Shown: in pieces, positions 44,755 through 56,037 of the stretch
How the letters are laid out: each line of letters starts with the position of its first letter
Position numbering within the stretch: the first letter of the stretch is position 1
DNA from: Neoceratodus forsteri
Lineage: Eukaryota; Chordata; Ceratodontiformes; Ceratodontidae
Assembly: GCA_016271365.2 (NCBI GenBank)
Contig: CM028129.1
Location: 847,486,501 to 847,550,500, forward strand
Length of the DNA: 64,000 nucleotides
Direction of reading: 5' to 3'
Program-made: the position numbers and the translations under genes
Notes under the pieces: model-generated
What the model was told of the DNA's origin: nothing
Database searches by the model: none
The model's input: the letters and a program-made list of their open reading frames with translations, nothing else

Positions 44755-46256
44755 TTTGTTATGTTTTATTGTTTATTGTTTGGCAGTTATGCCATTACAA
44801 AATACAAAATGACAATAATACATACATTATGCACTTATGATCACATATTAAATACAATTTTACAAGTTTGATTTAGTTAGTGTCCAATTTCTTTGACATT
44901 CAGAAGTAAAATTTGATCTAATGCATTAAAATAGTTAACTTATTCATGTTTCACATGCAATAATATGTACTATATTTGTTTATTCCTAGGTTTTAATAAA
45001 ACAGTTCCATTCTGTCAACGTATACACATTTTAAATCATTACCCCTTATGATTTTTATATGAATATAACTTGAAAGAGTAACCCACAGAATTTTAGGAAA
45101 CAAATACTAATCAGATTCAGCATAGAAATCCAGGTTTTTCATATTGAGGAGAGAAGACCTTGTTAAAAACGTGTGCCTTCATGCATCTTTATTTGGATTA
45201 CATTTATGTATTTGTTGTTTCCTTGGTCTATTGATTTCTGTTAAGTATAATGCCACATTTTTAATAATATCCTAATTTTCAGAATTAAATACTAGTTCTA
45301 ACAAGAATCGTGTTAGTATATAAAGGGATCCAATATATTTGCCTAACTATTTCTCCCAGGAAAGTTTGAACTGTACCAAGGACACCTTATAAAAACATGT
45401 TTGAGGTCTTCTTCTTCATGTAATCAACAATAACAAACTGTTGGGATGTTTTCATTTTTGTTATACCTTACTTCTAATATATTACTGGGGAAAGTTTCAA
45501 ATCTATACTGGGTTAATATATTCCTATGTTCTGGAATTCTTACAGTATTCAAATAATGCTTTAAATAATGTTCTTTTGTGTCAAGAACCACCCATCTTGA
45601 TACTTTTAGTTTTTTTAACATCATTTAGATATGTTCCTTTGATTTGTTTTCTAGCTTCTTTGTTATTGTTCTTGTATATGCTAAATTTAGGTGTATGTTC
45701 TGATCTGGCCAGTTTTTTACATAATTTAATCCATTTTCCTCCTGGAGGATCCTGACTAAATTCAGCCAATTCCCCCTTTAAAGGTTATTAATCTTTTTTT
45801 TTTCCAGGAGATATTTGTCAATAATAGAATCAGTATTTTCTGGTGATACCTTTTTCCAATAATTAATCAATCTTGCAGCTACAAGGTATTTAAAGCTGGA
45901 TTGTTCTAGCTGAGTTCTGACTAAAGTACTCAGTGTACTAAGAGGGTTTCTCAGTACTGGTTTATATGTTTTGTTTAAAATTTTTTCTATTTTTGAGGAG
46001 TTGTCTGTTCCCCAGACCTCTACTGCAAACATGGCCTGATTTATTACTTTAACATTTATTGCTTTTATCATTGGTGTCACAGTCATTCCCTCATAAATAA
46101 AATGAAATCTTTTAAGTGCTTTTACTGTGTTCTGTAGTTTCTTTGCACACCAATTAATATGTCAACTCCATTTGCGATTACTTGAGAACAATAGCTCCAA
46201 ATAAGGAAACTCTTTCACAAATTCCAGATTGTGCCCAGCTAATGTTAGTTTCCTAT
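44755..46256 (-). pseudogene. LINE ORF2 C-terminal part and 3' UTR (minus, 3' segment)
   Basis: On the minus strand from the MULE junction: LTLAGHNLEFVKEFPYLELLFS, then QNTVKALKRFHFIYEG, then FAVEVWGTDNSSKIEKILNK (46086 frame) and FKYLVAARLINYWKKVS. Further C-terminal residues follow to about 45424, then an AT-rich 3' UTR ending near 44760 in AATAAACAATAAAAC. This is the region after RT in a LINE different from the CR1 and L2 copies. The clade is not identified. The 5' continuation is at 48264-48690, across the MULE. Confidence 0.7.
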
Positions 46257-46265
46257 ATTGTTTGT
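46257..46265. repeat. 9-bp MULE target duplication, left
   Basis: ATTGTTTGT, identical to 48255-48263. Confidence 0.8.
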
Positions 46266-48254
46266 GGTAGCTGGTCAAAACCACACAGCAATAACAGCAG
46301 GAGCATTAATAGTGCATCGGACAACAGAGCGCCAGTCCAGAATAGTGCACCTGTCTGTGTTTTGTGTGACTCAAAGTAGGAATAAGTAAGTTCTGAGGAT
46401 GTGTGTGGGGGGCAAAGCCCCTTGCATAACAACCAAGCAATAACATCCAGTCATTGGTGAGGATTGGGAAATGTGTGCAGATGGATTTCTCATCACAAAC
46501 AGGTGTAGGAAATTGGGAGAGACAGGCTGTTTTGATGTTGTGCAGGTGTGGGTTGCGGCTATCTGGTGCAGTTCTGTAAATTGCTGCTTTGAATCATGTC
46601 CTGATTCTGGTGTTGCACATTGTGTTGGAGTGCAGGGCTTTTGTGATTTATCACATGCTGCTGCATTATATACAGAGCCAGAAGGATGCTCCAATATTGC
46701 TAGATAATGGCTATTTGTACTGAAAGGAGTCTGGAGTATGATAAGTCACAGTGTTCTGCCTGGGTCCAGACCAGTGAGGATGAGGTCATGAAGTGGTTGT
46801 GGACCCACAACCATGTGGTGGATGCTAGCCATATCAGGTGAAGAAGGTGATATCAGAGCTGAAGAAGAGACCAGTAGCCACCAGTGAAAGCTCACATCAG
46901 GTAGTTGAGGTAGTGGTGGCCTGTACAAGTGGTGTATCACCAGCTGTGGGAGGGAAATTACCTTTAGTGAGTGCCTTAAAGCGAATTGTCTGGAGAGCTT
47001 GGGTCAGTGCTTCTTGGCTTCCCCCAGAGCACCCTATGTTATGGACATGACAATTCCCAGTGAATATGCCTGCACAGAGAGCAGACAGCCCTTTTTGCTT
47101 TATGATAGTGGCCCTGAAAAAGACTGCATTTTAGTGTTTGGTACAGCCAGAAATCTGGATCACATGGATTGCTTCTCACATTGGTTCTGCAATGGGACAT
47201 TTAAAGGCTGTCTGCCCCTGTTTTCCCATCTCTACACAATCCATAGGATACAGCACAGTGCAGTGGTTCCCACAATATTTGTGCTCATGTGCTCATGTAC
47301 TTCTGGGAGCTACATTCGTGTGTTATGGGATTTGATGGGACTGAGGTCCTCATTATCATCTAGGTCTGTGATGCTCGATTATGAATTGGCAACATGGAAA
47401 GCATTTGCAGTGGTGTTTCCTGATGTGTAAATTAGGGGTTGTTTCTTCCACCTGAGTCAGGCAGTGTGGTGGAAAATCTAACAGTTGTCTGAGGTGTCAC
47501 AGAGGTATATTGTGGAGGAGGACTTCACATTAAATGCTAGAATGCTGCCTGCCCTTGCATATATACCTCCATTTTAGAACCACTGCTCGACTGTTTCAAA
47601 GATAGTTGGCTTGGGCCCCCCCTTGGTTGTGTAGGGAGACAGTGCCCATTGTTTGCAGTCAAGCAGTGGAATTGCTATGAGCCTGTTAAGAGTGACTTGC
47701 CCTGGACTATAAATGCTGTGGGGGGCTGGCACTGTCGGTTCAATAATTTAGTGGGTACCAGCCATCTAACGATATGGAAGTTCCTGGATTGCTTGAAGTT
47801 GGAGCAGAGGCTTAATGACATTGGTATCGAACAGTTTGTGGCAGGGAAATCTGCTCCAGGTTGGTGGGAAAAGCATAAGGATCCTACAAGAAGAATATGA
47901 CATTGTGAAGGAGTATGCTAGTCATAGTCCCTATGATTATTTAAAGGGAATCACATATAATTTTCAGTTGCAGGCATGATGTATTTAGAGATGCTATACT
48001 GATGTGTTCTACTTTTGTTCTGTTGTAGTCTTATGTTCATTATGCCAATACTGCCACTCAGTACTGTTTTTGTTGCATGATATGCTCCTTTGTGCTCTGT
48101 AAATAAATGTGTGCTGTGGCATATACTCTGCTCTGTGTTTTTTTGGCTGCTCTGTTTCATAGCTGTTTATGTCAGATGTTATTTTTGTACACTCTGTTTT
48201 TCCCAAGTTGTTTTTGCTTGCGCTATTTTTGTTTAGTGCTTTTTGACTAGAATC
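46266..48254 (+). mobile_element. Mutator-like (MULE) transposon
   Basis: The 1,989-bp element is bounded by an exact 9-bp duplication ATTGTTTGT and splits a LINE reading frame. Its ends carry degenerate inverted repeats (CTGGTCAAAACCACAC at the left against CTAGTCAAAAAGCACT read inward from the right). Nine-base duplications and a MULE-type transposase inside agree on the superfamily. The transposase runs on the plus strand from about 46800 to 47900. Confidence 0.8.
46830..47900 (+). pseudogene. MULE transposase remnant
   Basis: MULE DDE transposases cut and paste their element. Remnants in order: VKKVISELKKRPVATSESS and LPLVSALKRIVWRA (46838-47010), the region linking the DNA-binding and catalytic parts. 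The catalytic core follows in frame 46999-47430: HWFCNGTFKGCLPLFSHLYTI. The first catalytic Asp of the D-G-T-F block is Asn (codon AAT, 47191-47193). VMLDYELATWKAFAVVFPDV comes next, with the second Asp kept. GCFFHLSQAVWW is at about 47440 after a stop. FAVKQWNCYEPVK and GGWHCRFN are at 47652-47740, the usual C-terminal W-N and W-H blocks. A FLYWCH-type N-terminal zinc finger might lie at 46510-46690 but is not clear. Stops and frame changes make it inactive. Confidence 0.8.
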
Positions 48255-48263
48255 ATTGTTTGT
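48255..48263. repeat. 9-bp MULE target duplication, right
   Basis: ATTGTTTGT, identical to 46257-46265. Confidence 0.8.
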
Positions 48264-48690
48264 TGCCTCTGAATACCCTAAGTTTTGTTTTATTCATATT
48301 GGGTTTCAAATTATGTTTTACACAAAGAGAGTCCAATTTTTATAGTGCTCTTTGGAGACCCAATCTACTAACAGAAATTATCACTAAATGATCAGTGTAT
48401 GCCAACACTGCTACACGCTGATCACATATTTTAGGTGAATGATGTAATGGATTATCTAATGCAGTAATGATGTAATTGATGTATAAATTAAATAATGTTG
48501 GGGCCAACACAAGCCCTGTCAGACTCCTATGTTGGTATCAATTGTGTTTGTGAGTGCCCCAGTTTTAGTATATTTTATTTTTGTCCATGTGTTAATGTAT
48601 AATCTATCAACAATAAATATAACTTATTCCGAACAGGTCCAGTTTCTCCTATAAATATGGTCTAAAGATGGCATCAAAATCAACAAATGT
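48264..48690 (-). pseudogene. LINE RT part (minus, 5' segment of split LINE)
   Basis: On the minus strand: QGLCWPQHYLIYTSI-type block near 48510 (equivalent to the P-Q-G-C-x-L-A-P-x-L-F block). Then comes a VAVLAYTDH-like active-site region near 48410 and LCVKHNLKPNMNKTKLRVF near 48320. It runs into the MULE at 48254 and resumes at 46256 as LTLAGHNLEF. Several codons are damaged, and the active site no longer reads A-D-D cleanly. Confidence 0.6.
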
Positions 48691-48709
48691 AACAAAAGTG
48701 CTTGATTTC

Positions 48710-49085
48710 AACACTCAATGGTGGAATCCACCTTACGGGATCCCAAAGACCAGCAAACATCTGTTGTTCTGTGTCTACCACTCCATTTTTGTGAGTTTTC
48801 AATTTTTTTTAAAACAGAGACAAAATGGCAGCATATGAAAAAAGGGATTCGACTTCATGAAAAAGGATTCCCCATATGGTCATTTCATACAGCTATTTTT
48901 AAGTGCTTCCTGATATTGCCCAGAACCTGAATTTTTAAAATTTAATAACATTGCAAAGGATTAATATTTTTTTCACCAAACCAGTGAAAGGAGTATCTGT
49001 GGGCCAAACCCTTTCTACCCTGAACACTTCAGACCAACATTCCAAATTGTCTGGGTGCAAGGCAATGACAAAAAAACAGCACAAA
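48710..49085 (+). repeat. Interspersed repeat D, copy 2
   Basis: Same-orientation copy of 44270-44660. The pair brackets the LINE plus MULE block, which might reflect insertion of that LINE into or beside a duplicated repeat. Confidence 0.65.
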
Positions 49086-49755
49086 ACAGCAATTTTATTT
49101 TTTACTTTTTTTGCACTATCTGCATCTCAGAATCCACATAGTCAACTGCAACAAAACTTGGCATGTCAAGAGATCTACTCTGTCACACATTGCATGCAAA
49201 GGTTTGTAGAAATTGGTTGAATGGTTGTGAAGTTATTAAGTGCAAAAATTAGTGTTTAACATTAAAGTGCCTAATCAACCCTAACTACAGTGGCACTACT
49301 GCACCACTATAATAAATAAATAAAAGAAACCAGTGCAAAGGGGTCATTGTGACAACTTTTGCTAGTTCATTGCAACTGTGTTATGTTGCCTCAAAATCTT
49401 GCATCCCTGTGGCTTTGTCTCCTCTTTGCAAGAATACAATCTTATTACTGAGCAGGAAAGTATCAATAGCACAGGGATGTTGTGCTCAAGAACTCCTACA
49501 GCCTAAGGTACATTTGAGCCTAAATGTCATATTTAAATATGTCAGTTATTGGGGGTGTTTAAAACTATTTTTGTTATTGCTGGATATATTCATGAAAAAG
49601 GCTTACCAAAGTGTGACATGAGCATCAAGTTTTGAAACACACAGTAGATTAATTCTAATAAGCATTTCAGGACACTCTGACCTAAAGGTGAAAAAGTAAC
49701 CATATAATGGGATAACTTCCTAAAAGAAACTTCACAAAAAGCAGCTGTGCATGAT

Positions 49756-49841
49756 GCATGTAACAGTGAACATCAAACAGTGTACTGTGTGTAGCATTGG
49801 ACACCAAACAGTGTGGTGCATGCAACAGTGGACACCAAACA
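49756..49841. repeat. Three-unit tandem repeat
   Basis: About three units of 26-33 bp with consensus GCATG(C/T)AACAGTGGACACCAAACAGTGTGGT. Confidence 0.6.
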
Positions 49842-50164
49842 ACTTTAAGTTCAACAGGTTTTCCTTTTATCATCTAATCGGTAAACATTAAAAAAACAAT
49901 CATTATATATTTACAATACTTACATACATGACAAGTCAGAAATGCTCCAAGGTGCAATTACCTCATCCAAAAAAACTGTTTTAATTCCAGGCCCAGATAT
50001 TCAAAGCAAGTGCGCATGGTGCAACTGAGTTGCACTGGCACAACTGTGGACTTGTGCCAAGGAACGATATTCAGCGGGGGCCGGTGGGCAGCGCAAATCC
50101 CATTGCACCAATGCACAACGATAATGAATGCAGGCATAAGTGCAGGGGGCATGCCCATGAATTT

Positions 50165-51537
50165 ATCTGTTTATTTATTTAAGAGTTTTACCAGGAAGGC
50201 ATACTGAGTGGGGTACCGCTCGATTCCAGATGTGTCCTGGGGGAAAGAGGACATGGAGCATACAAGTAATAGTCACATGGAAGTTGTACATAATATACAT
50301 AATATACAGATACAGATATATACAGATAGTAGATAGATATAATATACAGATAGTAGCAGGAAATAAGGAATAACGCCAATATATACAGATGCAGAAAAAA
50401 ACAGTCTGAGAGCATTGAAGGGTGCACAGGACATGAGCAACTATATGGGCATTTGCATGGCCATGTATGGTGGATCAATGCAATATGTTGTACAATAGAA
50501 ATTAAAACACAATAGGCAAAATGAGATGAACCAAAATTACACAAAATTACTACAGTTCAATGTGGAGACTGCATGTGACACCCCTCTCTCTGATCTGCCT
50601 AAATGTAATTACTAGACTAGGGCTGAGTGCTGTGAGCACTAGGCAAGTAGCACGGGGTGCTGCACAGCTAGAGGCCCTAAATAAGAGATGGAGACCTGGG
50701 GCACCTGCCCCTCAGTGGCCCTATGTGCAAATGCATAATGAGGAGAAATGTGCCTTGAGGAGGTAATTTAGATGTGAAGTGTTGGTAAAGTCCAGAATGC
50801 CTGCCAGCAGCATATTCCAAAGTTTTGGCATGTGGTATTTGAAGGCCGCTTGGCCCTTGGATGTGGACATACGTGGAACATGGAGAAGCCGGGAGTTTCC
50901 ACTCCCGAGGGAGTAGGCAGGCTGTGATAGGGCTGAGAGGGCAGATTTGAGGTAGTGGGGAAGGGACTGTGCCCAGAATTTCAATGTGGTCCTGTTGCTG
51001 TTTCTACGATTCTGGAGCGATGGTAGGTCAAGGGACCTGTAGAGGTCACAGTGATGAGTCATGGGGGGCAGTCAAGGGCAAAGTGACAGAAGCAGTGGAA
51101 GAGAGGATCAAGGCTGGCTAGGACAGACTTGGAAGCAGCACTGTAGACTATATCCCTGTAGTCAAATATAGAGAGGATCATCTTCTGAACAATTTCCTTA
51201 TGGGTTGCCAGAGGGTTGCTGCCCTTGTTCCAATATAAGGCTCCTAGTTTTGGGTGCAGTTTCTTGTGGATTGTGTCAATGTGAGCAGAAAAGTCAAAAT
51301 GCTGGTCAAGCCAGACCCCGAGGTATTTGAAGGAGGTGTAAGTCTCTAAAGGAGTCCCCTTGGTGGTGAGGCAAGTAGGGGTAGAACAGAGCTGGGAGAG
51401 CCTTTGTCTCATCCCAAAAGTTAGGGAGACTGTTTCCTTGGAGTTAAGAAAAAGCTGGTTGGAGCAAAACCAGTGCTGTACTGCATTGAAATCCTGCTGG
51501 AGTATAGAGGCCACTTCCGTGGCGGGAGGGGCCTGAA
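50165..51537 (-). pseudogene. LINE 3' half nested in the Harbinger (minus)
   Basis: Minus-strand frames give RT C-terminal sequence: VASILQQDFNAVQHWFCSNQ, LFLNSKETVSLTFG and FKYLGVWLDQHFDFSAHID. KMILSIFDYRDIVYSAAS follows in the 51604-51059 frame, then FKYHMPKLWNMLLAGI in the 51062-50721 frame. The 3' UTR ends at 50165-50190 with AAATAAATAAACAG. It is 5' truncated before the active site. It resembles the LINE at 9787-13017 in layout and tail. It postdates the Harbinger. Confidence 0.8.
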
Positions 51538-51660
51538 TATCCAGTGCAGTGCGATATTCAACTGTGGAACCACGACGTAAGTGCAGAGCAATTACGAGAT
51601 GCACTGAGCAGACTTGTTCCTATAAATACAGGGTGCAAGTACACAGACAGCACTTGCGAG

Positions 51661-51850
51661 GGGGGGGGAGAGAGAGAGAGAGAGACAGAAAAAAAGAAAG
51701 AAGGAAAGAAAAAACAGACAGAAAGACAGACAGAGAGAGATAGAGTAAGCGAGAGACAGACAGACAGACAGAGGTAGCCACAGAGGAAGAGGGACAGAGG
51801 TGGCAGTGGAGAGGGAGACAGGGGCAGAAAGAGTGAGAGGGAGAGGCAGG
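51661..51850. repeat. (GA)n/(GACA)n purine-rich tract
   Basis: A run of GA, GAAA and GACA units, beginning with a G8-9 run. It lies just upstream of the transposase. Confidence 0.85.
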
Positions 51851-51992
51851 CACAGTGCCAGGCAGTGCACCAGGGTGGCACACAGCCCACAGCAGCCAAT
51901 CACCCAGGAGGATATTGGACATCAGGGGCCATGGATAGTGTGCCCTTCATGATGGATGCTGTAATGAGGGATGTGAGGGGGCAGAAGGAACA

Positions 51993-53148
51993 GTGACATG
52001 GCTGTATACCCGACACAGGTGGCAACATGCCTGCACCACCTTTAAGAACTACTCCGACAAGGAGATTGTGGGCTGGTACCACGTGAATAGGTTCATTCTG
52101 AGGCAGCTCTGCGAGCTGTGCAGTGAAGGGATGCAGGCACCCACAAGACGGAGCCAACCAATGTCTGTGGAGACCAAAGTGACATCTGTCATGTGCCTGC
52201 TCACCACAGGCACCTTCACATAGTTCCTCAATGCTCTGCTGCCACGTGCTTTGGAATTCATCCATTTCCCCAGCACACAGGCAGAGCATGCAGAACTTAC
52301 ACAGGGTAGCATGTATGCCTGGCATGCTTGCAGCCATTGACTGCACCCATGTGGGCATCCACGTGCCACCTGGCCCCGAGGGTGTGGCCTACATCAACAG
52401 GAAGGGGAGCCCGAGTGTCAACTGCCAGGTGGTGTGTGATTCCATGGGGTGCATCACCAATGTCTGTGCCACACACCCTGGGAGTGCACATGATGTGTTC
52501 ATCTGGCACAGCTCTGCATTGTGCCACAGGTTTGAACATGGGGACACCCTGTGGGCAATCTAGTGGGTGAGTATGGGATGGGCCAGGGTGTGACAGGTAA
52601 AGCAGGCCGTGGGATATGGAAGGCAGGGTGGGCATGCTGGTGAGGGTGCCAGGGACAGGCTAAGGGTCACAGCAAAGGATGGCAGAGGGCTAACCATGTC
52701 ATTATCTACACAGGAGGCAGCGCCTATCCACTAAGGTCCTGGCTGCTGAACCCCCTACCAGCACCTGTCATACCCAGCTGAGGAACACTACAACGAGGCA
52801 CACGCTAGTATGTGCAACATCATTGAGTGTGTATTCGGCATGCTGAAGGCACATTTCCATTGCCTAAATAGGTCTGGCGGTGCCCTACAGTACAGCCCCT
52901 CAAAAGCCTGTGGCCAGTTACTGGCCTGCTGCATACTGCACAACATGGCCATTGACCATGGGATATCTGTCAAGGCTGATGAGGGTGACAGTAATGGGGA
53001 CGATGGAGGCAATGGGCCAGTGGGTGGTGGACAACCCCCCTGGGGCAGAGGGATCCCTGGCTGCAATGGATGGCATGCCAACATCGGGACACCATCGCAC
53101 AGGAGCACTATGGTGCATGCAGGTAGGTGGTGTGAAACCCATGCATGA
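51993..53148 (+). pseudogene. Harbinger DDE transposase (HARBI1-like)
   Basis: PIF/Harbinger transposases are DDE nucleases that need a Myb-like partner for nuclear import and DNA binding. Seen: an N-terminal helical part (NRFILRQLCELCSEGM; LLTTGTF, 52076-52221), then FLNALLPRALEFIHFP after a stop. The catalytic core is PGMLAAIDCTHVGIHVPPG (Asp 52339-52341), AYINRKGSPSVNCQVVCDS, THPGSAHDVFIW (Asp 52492-52494), AYPLRSWLLNPLP, and MCNIIECVFGMLK (Glu 52825-52827). ACCILHNMAI ends the core. All three catalytic acidic residues survive. Defects are an in-frame TAG near 52222, a frame change near 52310, a TAG at 52561 and a frame change near 52785. A predicted intron at 52567-52713 (GTGAGT...CACAG) separates the second Asp from the YPL block. 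Confidence 0.85.
52567..52713 (+). other. Predicted intron in Harbinger transposase
   Basis: The donor GTGAGT follows TAGTGG. The acceptor ATTATCTACACAG precedes the codons for YPLRSWLLNP. The 147-bp segment has no transposase-like coding and sits at a position between conserved blocks. Confidence 0.6.
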
Positions 53149-53455
53149 GCCACACACACAGGTACAGCACACATGCAGGAGCATGCATGGCAATGGGCAT
53201 GCAAAAACAGAGCCATGGTGCAGGGGTAGGGAAGTCAATGGCACACAACCATACACAGAAACACACAGCAACACACACATGCACCCACACACCCAGGCAT
53301 TGGCATGTGGTGGGGATCAGATGCATTGCACCGGTGCACGGGCATAACCGGTGCTGAACTGCCCTCATAACGCCCATGCTACACTGTCCAGTGGCTGGGC
53401 AAGCATGCACACAGGCAGTGTGCGGTGCAACACACAGGTGCCACACCAGTGGTAT

Positions 53456-53510
<55 letters not shown>
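53456..53510. repeat. (CA)n microsatellite
   Basis: An uninterrupted CA run of about 27 units, in the 3' part of the transposase region. Confidence 0.95.
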
Positions 53511-53513
<3 letters not shown>

Positions 53514-53868
53514 CCATGCGCACACAGGGCAGCAGCTGCAGACTGCGGTCAGGGCAACACATACACACACCAGGGCTGCCGCATGGAACCATGGCCACTG
53601 CAGCCATGGGGGTGCCCGCGCCAGGGCTGATTAGCAGCCACAAGCTGCTCAACAGCCACAGGGGGTGTTTGCAACAGCCCCCCAGGGGTTGAACCAGGGG
53701 ACCATGACCAGGTCCATGTGGGGGTGTGTAGGCACCCAAACAGGCCTGCCCCAGGCATTCCTGGGATGCCAGCATCAGAGCTCAGCATCGACAGTGTGGG
53801 TGTCACCCGACGCCAGGATCATAGGGTGGACAGTGCAATGCGTGGGGTCCACGGTGGCTGGCCAGGCC

Positions 53869-55384
53869 CTATGGCAGCCAGCATTGCAACGCCATCCATG
53901 TTCTCATTGGCAATGCGATCCAGGGATGCTGTCGTGGCCTCCTGCATGCACTCAATCCCTGCCAGAAGCTATGCAGTACCCCTTTCATGCTGCTCGGCCA
54001 ACTGGCACACCTCCATGCGAGTGCACGCACCCCAGTGGCAAGCTGCACCTGTTGTTGTATGGAGGCCCACAGCAAATAGGTGTGCTCAGCCAGTGGGTTG
54101 GTGGTCTGGGGATCCCAGTTGGGATGCCAACCCTCCCGTGGTGACCGGCCATGCTGCGCAGCCCCCCTCTCAGGTGGACACTGCACAGTGAGGTTCTCAT
54201 GGAGTATGTCCCTAACTGGCACCCCGGTGGTGGGCCCAGCATCTGGCTGCTCTGTGGCACCCTCAGCCTGCTACCATTGCCCATCCAGCTGCTGAACACT
54301 GCCCAGCACCTGCGTGGCACCACCACCACCACCTGGCTCAGCCATGGCAGTGCACACAGCTGCACCCGCAGTGGCAGCAGGCAGCTGTTCCCCCACTGTC
54401 AGGTCACAAGGCATGCTGCCTGTGTTGGAGTCTGGCATGGGCATCTCCCCCACAATATCGCCCATGCTGTCGAGGATGATGGTGATGTTGTCATTGGCGT
54501 CAGACCCAACCCTAATCTGTGTCTCCAAGCAGAGGACACCAAGACTGGCATCCCGCAGGAACACTTCCAGGACCTCATCCGACCCCATACCCAGGACATC
54601 TGCTTGGACTGTGGTGGTGTGCTGCAGCCTATCAGGCCCCCAGATGCCTGTGGAGGTGGATGGCTGGTCCTCCGGGGCTGGTCCTGCATCCATGGCTGCT
54701 GCCAGTACCCCATCCTCCACACACAGACGTGCTGGTGCTGAAAAAGAAGAAAGGTGTGAAAGTGATGCAGTGTCCACATGTGCCCCCCCAAACAGCCACT
54801 GCATGTGTCCGGCAGCATGGCATGCGCGTTGTTGCTCACACATACACAGGACATGTATGGCGGCAGCATGCACGCCAGCATGCCCATGTATGCATCCTCC
54901 GTGCCACCAGCTGTGCATGGCTGACATATGTACCATGCTGTGATCGGCTGCCACCCATCTGGAATTCTCCTCCAAGCACACCTTCCATGGTGCTGCGGTG
55001 CATGGTGACTACCACCAACTCCTCCTGCGCCGTGCGCTGTGGCACATCTGCAGGCCCCCCTCTGGTGGCATTCTAGGGTGCACGGATGGCCACCACCTTC
55101 TCCTTTATACCCCTCTTGTCCGTGCCCACATTCTTGCGTCACTCCTGTGCTGACTGCTGGTGGCTATCCTGCTGGCTCACATATGCTGCCACCTCCTTCC
55201 AGGCCCCAGCCATGGCCTGTGGTGTGCCTGTGGCACCACTCAACAGAGGCTCCCTGTTGAGGTAGGCCTCAAACAAGGCTTCTGATTCTACCTTCATGAA
55301 ACTCTGCCTGCACTTGCAAGCAGACCCATGCTCCTCACCCTCCTCACGTTCTGACATGTCACTTCCTGTGGACGTGGACAGCAC
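53869..55384 (-). pseudogene. Harbinger Myb/SANT-like gene
   Basis: The minus strand starts at 55384, or at the methionine of MSEREEGEE near 55357. It reads FMKVESEALFEAYLNREP, MAGAWKEVAAYVSQQDS and RGIKEKVVAIRAP. These match a Myb/SANT-like DNA-binding domain with its tryptophan, as in Harbinger accessory and NAIF1-like proteins. A VEGVLGGEF-type block follows near 54970. A predicted acceptor TTCTTTTTCAG near 54742 opens the next exon (APARLCVEDGVLAAAMDAG), which continues into an acidic, glycine-rich region. The C-terminal part is HENLTVQC...HTYLLWASIQQQVQLA near 54200-54030, a helical region. Stops at about 55138 and 55075 (one consistent with CpG decay of CGA) and a frame change near 54270 make it a pseudogene. 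It would guide the transposase to sub-terminal DNA and into the nucleus. Confidence 0.75.
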
Positions 55385-56037
55385 AGTGTGTCAGTGGCAG
55401 CAGCACCCTGTTCTGTTCCCCCCTGCTGTGCTGGCTGGGCCCAGTGTGCTACAGAAGCATGCGCAACGTACCTCAAAAGGATGCAATACCAGTCCATGGC
55501 CTGTGCTGATCTGTGGTGCTTTTATAAGCATTGCATGCAAATGAGCTTTGGTGCAATGGTAATGACATGCTAATTCCCCCAGTACGTCAGGCATTGGCTG
55601 ACAAGCTCATAATTTGCATGTGGCGGCTGAATATCATGATTTTGCTCCATGTGCAATGAGTTTGCTCCAGAGCAAGTCGCAGTGCAATGCGCATGCATGT
55701 GCGGTGCACAGGACTGCAGTGCACATGTGCCGGATGGTTTAATATCACCAATTGTGCACTGTGCACCGACTGCATGATGGGGACCATGACGCATGGTGCA
55801 TCATTCCTATTGTGCATATGCACACTGTCCGGTGGCTGAACCATGACCCCTGCTGTGACCTCTGCCCCTTGGTGGCCCCCGCATCCATGACTCCGCCTAG
55901 CCATGCCCATGCCGTGCATCTCTGAGCCTGCATGATGGGTGGACACAACACATGTCCCCTCAGCCCGTGCATCTGGCACATGCTGTGGCCACATGTGCTT
56001 ACCACCGCCATTTTGCACCTCGGCTCTCACTTGCAGC
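55385..56037. promoter_or_regulatory. Divergent intergenic interval, possible bidirectional promoter
   Basis: About 650 bp separates the start of the minus-strand Myb-like gene from the start of the plus-strand trihelix-like gene. It contains TTTTATAAGC at about 55520 (TATA-like) and repeated ATGCGCATGCATGTGC-type motifs near 55690. Shared control is inferred from layout only. Confidence 0.35.

Noticed and set aside
51549..51922. Ser/Leu-rich or Arg/Glu-rich frames over the GA/GACA tract
   Set aside because: Simple-sequence translation. There is no conserved protein.
53100..55140. Many 100-250 residue open frames on the opposite strands of the Harbinger genes
   Set aside because: They are shadow frames in GC/CA-rich sequence with Cys/His/Trp-heavy composition and no domain. 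The Myb-like frame fits known blocks better.
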